Below, one piece after another: positions 58,373 to 64,000 of a DNA stretch of 64,000 nucleotides. The DNA comes from Paraburkholderia ferrariae NBRC 106233. GTDB lineage: Bacteria > Pseudomonadota > Gammaproteobacteria > Burkholderiales > Burkholderiaceae. The notes beneath the pieces were generated by a model. That model was given only the letters and a program-made list of their open reading frames with translations. It was not told where the DNA came from and did not search any database. Location of the stretch: positions 62,001 through 126,000 of the forward strand of contig NZ_BAYB01000004.1 of the NCBI RefSeq assembly GCF_000685035.1, written 5' to 3'. Position 1 is the stretch's first letter, and each line of letters begins with the position of its first letter. Both the position numbers and the translations under genes were made by a program.

Positions 58373-59581
58373 TTACACGAGCATTTCGACGGGTTCCGGG
58401 TGGCTGAGAAAATGCACAGGACTCGCCGAGCGGCCATAGGCACCCGATTGCTTCACCACCACGAAATCCCCGATGTGCGCTTCGGGAAGTTCAACCTCGT
58501 CCGCAAGACGGTCGAGCGGCGTGCAGAGGCAGCCGACCACGTGACACTGCTCGCGTGGCGCGCTGTCGGGACGGTTGCCGAGCACGACCGGAAAGTTACG
58601 GCGCAGGACCTGGCCGAAGTTGCCGGAGGCCGCCAGGTGATGATGCAGTCCGCCATCCGTGATGACGAACGTCCTGCCGCGCGACACTTTCCGGTCGATG
58701 ACGCGGCACACGTAGATGCCGGCCTCGCCCACGAGGTAACGACCGAGTTCGAGGATCGGCGTCGTTCCGGGCAGACGTTCGCAAAGCGGCGGCAGCCAGT
58801 CCTGCATCGCCTTGCAGACAGCCTTTACATCGAGCGGGGTATCGCCCGGAAAGTAGGGGATGCCGAAGCCGCCGCCGAGATTCACGAACCGCAACGGTTG
58901 CGGCAGACTGCTCGCAAGTCGAAGGATGAGATCAGCACTCTGGCGCTGGGCTTCGATGATGGTTGTCGCATGCAGGCACTGCGAGCCCCAGAAGACGTGA
59001 AAGCCCGCGAGAGCGACTTCCCGCGCTTCGAGTTCGCGCAGCAGTGCCGGAACCTGGTCGACATCAACGCCGAACGGCGCGGCGCCGCCCCCCATGCGCA
59101 TGCCGCTGTGTCCGGCCTGAAAATCGGGATTGACGCGGATCACCACGTTGGGCTGCACGCCCAGCTCCCACCCAAGGGCGGTGACAAGCCGCAACTGGGT
59201 TTCCGACTCGACGTGAATATTGATGCTACTGGCCACCGCGCGCCGTAGGTCGTCGTGAGACTTGCCCGGCCCGGCGAAGCCGATCGCCTTTGGGGAGGTA
59301 CCCGCATCGAGCGCCAGCGCCATCTCCTGCGCGGAGGCAACGTCGAACCCGTCGACCCGCTCGGCCAGGTAGTGGATCACGGCGGGCATCGGGTTCGCCT
59401 TGATCGAGTAGTGAAGGTGCATGCCGGAGGGCAACAGACTGCGCAGTTCCCGCACGCGGGTATCGATCGCAGAGCGGTCGTAGGCGAAGAATGGCGTACG
59501 CCCGGCGCGGTCGGCCAGCTGGCGCACGTCGAGGCCGCCGAACTGCAGCCCGGGGGGACGCCTGATGAAGGTGAGACTCAT
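58373..59581 (-). CDS. PLP-dependent decarboxylase, fold type III
   Basis: A 402-residue member of the ornithine/diaminopimelate decarboxylase superfamily. The PLP Lys is K61 (HYSIKANPMP). Other active-site elements are GFHVFWGSQ, NLGGGFGIPYF, LELGRYLVGEAG, the Cys in VGCLCTPLD and the Tyr in QSGAYGRSASPV. The CTPLD form is seen in the subgroup that accompanies exosortase/acyl-ligase clusters. It starts on the ATGA overlap with the acyl-AMP ligase, so the two probably act in sequence. The substrate is not known. Confidence 0.9.
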   Translation of the reverse strand: MSLTFIRRPPGLQFGGLDVRQLADRAGRTPFFAYDRSAIDTRVRELRSLLPSGMHLHYSIKANPMPAVIHYLAERVDGFDVASAQEMALALDAGTSPKAIGFAGPGKSHDDLRRAVASSINIHVESETQLRLVTALGWELGVQPNVVIRVNPDFQAGHSGMRMGGGAAPFGVDVDQVPALLRELEAREVALAGFHVFWGSQCLHATTIIEAQRQSADLILRLASSLPQPLRFVNLGGGFGIPYFPGDTPLDVKAVCKAMQDWLPPLCERLPGTTPILELGRYLVGEAGIYVCRVIDRKVSRGRTFVITDGGLHHHLAASGNFGQVLRRNFPVVLGNRPDSAPREQCHVVGCLCTPLDRLADEVELPEAHIGDFVVVKQSGAYGRSASPVHFLSHPEPVEMLV

Positions 59582-61194
59582 GATGGTTTCTCCCCTGAAT
59601 CGCGCGCGAGGGAGGCAAGGCCGGACGACGCGACCTCGCTGCGCAGTGCCGCCCGGTCGAATTTTCCGTTGGGGTTGCGAGGAATATCCGGATAACTAGC
59701 AATATGTCGCGGAACCATGTAACGCGGCAGGCGCTGCGTGCACCAGTCGCGTAACTCTTCGACGTCTGAATCACCGGCGAGAACGACGAGCAGCACAACC
59801 GCTTCACCAAGCTCGTCATCCGGGATGCCCAGCACAACGGCTTCCACGACAAGGCCGCTCGCATGGACCATTTCCTCGATCTCTTCCGGGCTGATCCGGT
59901 AGCCTGAACTCTTGATCTGCGCATCGTTGCGGGCGATGAAATACAGAAAACCTTCGCTGTCGCACCGCACGAGGTCCCCGGACCACACCGCCATATCACG
60001 CGGCGCGCCGCCCGGCTTTGCTTCAGGCGAAGGGCGGTAGCGTTGCGCGGTGCGCGCAGCATCGTTCCAGTAGCCTGGCGTGACGGATGCGCCGACATGT
60101 ACAAGCTCGCCGGCTTCGCCCGGAGCGCACGGTGTGCCGTCCTCGCGGACGACGAGCACCCGCGCATTGGGCACGGCCTTGCCGATCGAGTCGGGGCGGC
60201 TGTCAACCTCCGCGGGGTCGAGAAATGTGGAGCGGAACGCCTCCGTCAACCCGTACATCAGAAACGGCGTGGCCTGCGGAAACACCGCCCTCAGTTTCTG
60301 CAGTACAGGCAGCGGAAGACGCCCTCCTGTGTTCGCGAAGTAACGCAGATTATTGCGCGCCGAGTCTGGCCAGGTTGCGCCCGTGAGTTGCATCCACAAT
60401 GGCGGGACACCCGTGATCGCGGTGATGTGTTCGCGCTCACACGCGAGGACAGCATCGTGCGCCGTGAGGTAGTTCAGCAGCACTGCTGTCGCGCCTGCCG
60501 ACCACGCCGAGGTTAGCTGGCTGAGGCCCGCATCGAAGCTCAGGGGCAGGACGGCAAGAATGCGGTCAGACGGATCGTGCCGCAGATACTCGGCGACGCT
60601 CCAGGCACCTTCGAGCAGGTTCCGGTGGCTGAGCATCACGCCCTTGGGCAATCCCGTCGAGCCGGATGTATAGAGAAGGGCTGCGAGGTCTGTGTCGATG
60701 CATGTTACGGCCGAGACCGGCACCAGCGCGTCGTGGGGGCTGGAGATGGAGTCTGGCCAGCGGAGAATCCTGACCCCGGTCGGCTGATCAGACGAAGCCT
60801 GGTCTGGTTCGTCTACGAGGATGACATCGGACACCGGCGCAACGCCCTCAGCGGCCAGGGAGCGGGCGCGCAATGCGGTGGTCACGAGGCACCGGGCGCT
60901 GCTGTCGCGAAGCACGTGAGCCACCTGGTTCGGTTTCAGGAGCGGATTCACCGGAACGAAAACGCATCCTGCGGCACAGGCGCCGAGCATCGACACGACA
61001 GTCTCCACGCGCTTGTCGAGAAAGATGGCGACGCGTTCGCCCGGAGCCACACCGAGGGAAGGCAATACCTGTCCGAAGGCATGGCTGCGTTGCAGCAGTT
61101 GGCCGTAGGTGAGGCGGACGTCACCGCAGACGAGCGATTCCGCATCGGGTGTGCGGCGCGCTGCCGACTGGACAAGATCAAGGAGGTTTCTCAT
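59578..61194 (-). CDS. AMP-dependent acyl-CoA/acyl-ACP ligase
   Basis: A 538-residue ANL-superfamily enzyme. Core motifs: LLYTSGSTGLPKGVMLSH (about 177), MYGLTEAFRST, WSGDLVRCDSEGFLYF, RNDAQIKSSGYRISPEEIEE and the catalytic Lys in NPNGKFDRA. It activates a carboxylic acid as an adenylate and loads it on CoA or a carrier protein; the ACP gene nearby makes ACP a plausible acceptor. It overlaps the decarboxylase by ATGA and follows the KASIII pair by 19 bases. Confidence 0.93.
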   Translation of the reverse strand: MRNLLDLVQSAARRTPDAESLVCGDVRLTYGQLLQRSHAFGQVLPSLGVAPGERVAIFLDKRVETVVSMLGACAAGCVFVPVNPLLKPNQVAHVLRDSSARCLVTTALRARSLAAEGVAPVSDVILVDEPDQASSDQPTGVRILRWPDSISSPHDALVPVSAVTCIDTDLAALLYTSGSTGLPKGVMLSHRNLLEGAWSVAEYLRHDPSDRILAVLPLSFDAGLSQLTSAWSAGATAVLLNYLTAHDAVLACEREHITAITGVPPLWMQLTGATWPDSARNNLRYFANTGGRLPLPVLQKLRAVFPQATPFLMYGLTEAFRSTFLDPAEVDSRPDSIGKAVPNARVLVVREDGTPCAPGEAGELVHVGASVTPGYWNDAARTAQRYRPSPEAKPGGAPRDMAVWSGDLVRCDSEGFLYFIARNDAQIKSSGYRISPEEIEEMVHASGLVVEAVVLGIPDDELGEAVVLLVVLAGDSDVEELRDWCTQRLPRYMVPRHIASYPDIPRNPNGKFDRAALRSEVASSGLASLARDSGEKPS

Positions 61195-61213
61195 GGCCGG
61201 ATAGCGATCAGGT

Positions 61214-62167
61214 TCAGGGGCAGTGGCGGATCACCATGGCGCCAAAGCAACCGGCAAGTCCGCTGGAGAACAGCAGGGAACAGGAGTCCGGTTTCCCGCG
61301 AGGCGCCGAGTGGAAGTTGATGAACGGGTCGGCGCCGAACACGTGCCCGAGGCGTCCGAAATTCGTGGTGAAAAGACGTTCCTGTGGTACGGACAGCATG
61401 GTCATGAGACGCGACCAGCCAGGCAGGTTGACGTGGTGAGGCAGGACATGAACGAGTTCATTGCCCGTGATGCCTGCCTGTCGAAGCGCCGCGCGCATCG
61501 TCGTGAATGCCGACCAGTAGTAACGGTCATCTGGGACGGGCTGAAGATCATCGTCGGTCCCGCGGAAGTAGCGAGCGTCTGTATAAAGGTGCAGCCCCAC
61601 GATGCTGTTACGGTCGGCGCGGCGCTCCAGCAGGAGCGCGCATGCGCCGTCGCTATGTAGCGCGAGATCCTGGATGGCGCGCAGATGATCGCAGCCCGAT
61701 CCCATCACATCTGCGCAGACAACGATTGCCCGCTGGATGGTGCGACCTGCGACGGTGAGCACGCGCAGCAACCGGATGGCGGCCATCGGCGACACGCAGT
61801 TCTGCTGCATCACCGAGAACGCGAGTGCGCGCTCAAGGCCCATGCGGGACTGGATGAGCGCCGCAGTACCGGCAGGCGGCGCCAGCACGCTGCTCTGGAT
61901 TGTGTGGGTGTAGATGAGGGCATCGATGCTTGCCGGTGACGTGCCAGTGTCCTCGAGCAGGGCGGAAACCGCTTCGCACGCGAATGCGACGGGTGATGTC
62001 GCTGCAGCGTCGTGGAACTGCTGCACACCGTTGCGCAGCAGTGCATTTGCGCGTGCCTCGGGAAATCCGCAGCGACGGGCCCAGGTGTCAGCATCGACCG
62101 TTCGTACCGGCAGGCTGGATGCGATGCCGGACAGCGACAGTACAGGAGGGGTTGGAGACGCAGACAT
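61214..62167 (-). CDS. KASIII-like condensing enzyme, Cys-containing subunit (pair 2)
   Basis: A 317-residue thiolase-fold protein starting at 62167, two bases after its partner's stop. The nucleophile is C124 in SVMQQNCVSPM and the His is H244/H245 in VLPHHVNLPGW. The usual GN motif is again Gly-His (RLGHVFGADPFIN). It resembles the pair 1 Cys-subunit strongly in all three places. The preceding gene is the Cys-less partner, so the arrangement repeats that of pair 1. Confidence 0.88.
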   Translation of the reverse strand: MSASPTPPVLSLSGIASSLPVRTVDADTWARRCGFPEARANALLRNGVQQFHDAAATSPVAFACEAVSALLEDTGTSPASIDALIYTHTIQSSVLAPPAGTAALIQSRMGLERALAFSVMQQNCVSPMAAIRLLRVLTVAGRTIQRAIVVCADVMGSGCDHLRAIQDLALHSDGACALLLERRADRNSIVGLHLYTDARYFRGTDDDLQPVPDDRYYWSAFTTMRAALRQAGITGNELVHVLPHHVNLPGWSRLMTMLSVPQERLFTTNFGRLGHVFGADPFINFHSAPRGKPDSCSLLFSSGLAGCFGAMVIRHCP

Positions 62168-62169
62168 CG

Positions 62170-63204
62170 CTAGCTCCCGCGGTATTCGAGAACGGCGCAT
62201 GCCGCCTGCCCCTGGAAGCCTGCTGACCACAGCAGGATGCGTTGTCCGTCCGCCGGAACAATCGTTTGCAGCAACACGTGGAGCTGCGCCGGCGCGTCTG
62301 CGGCGCACAGATACCCGATATCGCCTGACTCCGGGTACCACATTCGCCCGACTGGCAGTCGGGCCTCTGCACTGACGTTGCATGCCAGGGTGGTGTTGAT
62401 GCGCGGAGGCACGATCCAGTCAAATGCAGTGGGTTTCAGGCCAGTCTGCGCGCACGTCTCCTCAATGACTTCGACTACGACCTCTTCGTCGATACAGATA
62501 TCCTGCGGCGGGACGGACACGGAGGTGGAGGGCGTCCGTACCGTGAGACTGCGTACGTGCCATCCGGGACACGCCTCACGCCTGACCAGTATCGCGGCTG
62601 CGCCATCAGCCAATACGGTCAGCGAACCGGTCTGACGTGAAAATGGCGGGAGCCAGCGTTCAGCCGCGACGATCAGTGTCGTGTGCATGCGGTCGTCACT
62701 GGCCATCATGTCGGCCGCCACCTGCAGCGCAAGAAAGAAGGACACGCCCTGGATCTGTCCGATTGCGAACGGGGCACCCGTCGATCCCAGTTCGCTGTGC
62801 AGGCGACCCGCGCACGATAGCGCGAGATCGTGTTCAAGACTGGTTCCACATACGATGATCTGGTCTGGCACATGGTTGTCTTTCGAGGGATACCGTCGGA
62901 TAGCTTCGCTGGCTACGGCGGATGTCATTTCCGAGAGGCTGAGGCGTAGCTCGCTGGCGACATGCGTCGGCATCGCAGGGTGGACGGGCCGGGACGGATG
63001 ATTTGCGGCGACGGGCGGTGTCTCCAGTTGGCGCCAGCGCAGCGTATCGGCATAGACTGATCGCATGACGGCTTCGCGCATGGAGTTGGGTGTGGCCGCT
63101 GGCTCCTGTGCCAGCGCTTCGGGGCGCACATGTGCCTTCGGTACATAGCGCGCTGTCGCTGCGATGCAGACTTGCCCGTGGCCGTGGTCAGTTGCGACGT
63201 ACAT
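62170..63204 (-). CDS. KASIII-like protein lacking the catalytic Cys (pair 2 partner)
   Basis: A 344-residue thiolase-fold protein. FAIGQIQGVSFFLAL has Gly153 where the nucleophilic Cys would be, exactly as in the pair 1 partner. The rest of the fold is intact (CGTSLEHDLALSCAGRLHSE, LIVAAERWLPPFSRQ, LADGAAAILVRR). It follows the ACP gene with a 17-base overlap and precedes its Cys-bearing partner by two bases. Confidence 0.85.
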   Translation of the reverse strand: MYVATDHGHGQVCIAATARYVPKAHVRPEALAQEPAATPNSMREAVMRSVYADTLRWRQLETPPVAANHPSRPVHPAMPTHVASELRLSLSEMTSAVASEAIRRYPSKDNHVPDQIIVCGTSLEHDLALSCAGRLHSELGSTGAPFAIGQIQGVSFFLALQVAADMMASDDRMHTTLIVAAERWLPPFSRQTGSLTVLADGAAAILVRREACPGWHVRSLTVRTPSTSVSVPPQDICIDEEVVVEVIEETCAQTGLKPTAFDWIVPPRINTTLACNVSAEARLPVGRMWYPESGDIGYLCAADAPAQLHVLLQTIVPADGQRILLWSAGFQGQAACAVLEYRGS

Positions 63205-63466
63205 GGGATTCCACGAAGGAGACCAGATTGTCGAAACGTAGAAAGAGGTCGGACGAGAGATCTTCCGGCGCGAGTGTGAAGCCGAAGCGCTGCTCGAGCT
63301 GAAGAAGCAGGTCTGTCATGTTCATTGAGTCGATGCCGACGTCGAACAGGTTCGTGTCGTCCGCAATGAGGTCCGCTGCCGCGGTGCTGCCGATAGCCGA
63401 CAGCAGGCATGACCTGACGGCGGTGGCGATTTCCTCGCGGCCCGGGTCGTGCATGTTATGCGTCAT
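63188..63466 (-). CDS. Acyl carrier protein
   Basis: A 92-residue carrier protein starting at 63466 behind an AGGAGA site. The phosphopantetheine Ser is S47 in FDVGIDSMNMTDLLLQLE. The acidic four-helix pattern is typical. It overlaps the dehydrogenase upstream by 11 bases and the KASIII-like gene downstream. It probably carries the ligase-activated substrate through desaturation and condensation. Confidence 0.92.
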   Translation of the reverse strand: MTHNMHDPGREEIATAVRSCLLSAIGSTAAADLIADDTNLFDVGIDSMNMTDLLLQLEQRFGFTLAPEDLSSDLFLRFDNLVSFVESHVRRN

Positions 63467-64000
63467 GAGATGTCTCCTGCCCGGATCGGTGGGCATTGGC
63501 GATGTCGGGTGATGGGTCAGGCTGAGTGGGGCAGCCGGAGGGCGGTGCCGTGATGTCCCACGGACGTGACGCTGATCGCTGCGCTGCCCGTGCAATCATG
63601 AGTCGCTGCAGGTCGCCGGTACCTTCCATGATGTCGAAAGCCTTGGCGTCCCGGTAAGCCTGCTCAAGTGACGGACAGGCGGCGATGCCGTCGATACCGG
63701 CGAGGTCGATGGCAGCACGCGTCACCCGTGCGGCTACGCGCGAGGCAAACGCCTTGGTCATGGATGAATCCATTGACGTTGCAACGCCGCGATCTGCTTT
63801 CCAGGCCGTGCAGTGGCAGAGCAGCCACGCGGCCGCAATCTGGCGGTCGATGTCGAGCAGGGACGCTTCCACGCTCGCCACGCTGCGATGCCTGTCTGCG
63901 GGTGTGCCGCCCGCACCGAGCCAGGCCGCAAGGTCCGCGCGCACCCGCCGGCAGGTACCGACCATGACGGCGGAGAGCAGTGGCCTGAAATAGTCCCAGG
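63456..64000 (-). CDS. Acyl-CoA dehydrogenase, C-terminal part (cut by window end)
   Basis: The open frame runs past the window end without a start. The visible 181 residues include a long helical stretch (DIDRQIAAAWLLCHCTAWKA, MTKAFASRVAARVTRAAIDL) and the family end motif YRDAKAFDIMEGTGDLQRLM, with the EGT segment that the other dehydrogenase here lacks. A Pro/Ser-rich tail of about 40 residues follows. It is the most upstream visible gene of the cluster, so the operon starts outside this window. Confidence 0.85.
   Translation of the reverse strand, partial: WDYFRPLLSAVMVGTCRRVRADLAAWLGAGGTPADRHRSVASVEASLLDIDRQIAAAWLLCHCTAWKADRGVATSMDSSMTKAFASRVAARVTRAAIDLAGIDGIAACPSLEQAYRDAKAFDIMEGTGDLQRLMIARAAQRSASRPWDITAPPSGCPTQPDPSPDIANAHRSGQETSHDA

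Noticed and set aside
58112..59248. 378-codon frame opposite the decarboxylase
   Set aside because: Antisense of a gene with all PLP active-site motifs.
1..64000. CRISPR arrays and complete insertion sequences
   Set aside because: No regularly spaced repeats and no transposase gene were seen.

Overview
The window looks like a chromosome segment of a Burkholderia sensu lato bacterium (Burkholderiaceae; Paraburkholderia, Caballeronia or Burkholderia). DNA is GC-rich throughout, and the central block lplT, suhB, trmJ, cysE, lpxH, ppiB, ppiA, a TPR gene, cysS, an AlkA-like glycosylase, accA, tilS, lysC and tRNA-Ser(GCU) is a recognisable housekeeping order for that group. This core (about 33.5-48.5 kb) is flanked on both sides by acquired DNA.

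Left accessory region (1 to about 33.4 kb). It opens with the start of a divergent gene whose 15 visible residues resemble type I restriction HsdM, then trlF (PHP plus ABC/SMC-type ATPase), a compact HNH-like protein and a small unknown. A mobilization module follows: MobF relaxase with two DNA-binding-type partners, a tyrosine integrase, a sigma-like regulator and a VirD4/TraD coupling protein. No mating-channel (VirB/Tra) genes are visible, so this resembles an integrative mobilizable element or part of an ICE. Next come an ankyrin-repeat protein, a set of membrane, secreted and lipoprotein genes including a CAP-domain lipoprotein, and XRE and AraC regulators. The right part is a defence island: a complete, tightly coupled type I Zorya operon (zorABCD) converging on a 1380-residue STAND-type NTPase with an N-terminal Cap4/DUF4297-like nuclease, an Avs-like architecture.

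Right accessory region (48.5 kb to window end). A P4-type integrase sits just downstream of tRNA-Ser(GCU) and is followed by an AlpA-like regulator, a membrane protein and a coiled-coil protein. From about 52.6 kb to the end runs a probable biosynthetic gene cluster, all on the minus strand: an acyl-CoA dehydrogenase (cut by the window edge), ACP, a KASIII-like pair, acyl-AMP ligase, PLP-dependent decarboxylase, a second acyl-CoA dehydrogenase, GNAT acyltransferase, a second KASIII-like pair, then LuxR and LuxI. In each KASIII pair one protein keeps the catalytic Cys and His while its upstream partner has Gly at the Cys position, the arrangement known from PqsB/PqsC. Most junctions are ATGA overlaps or gaps of a few bases, so the genes probably act together. 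A plausible reading is quorum-sensing-controlled synthesis of a small acyl/amino-acid-derived metabolite; the product is not identifiable from sequence and the cluster continues past the window. This cluster is the best candidate for an undescribed system here.
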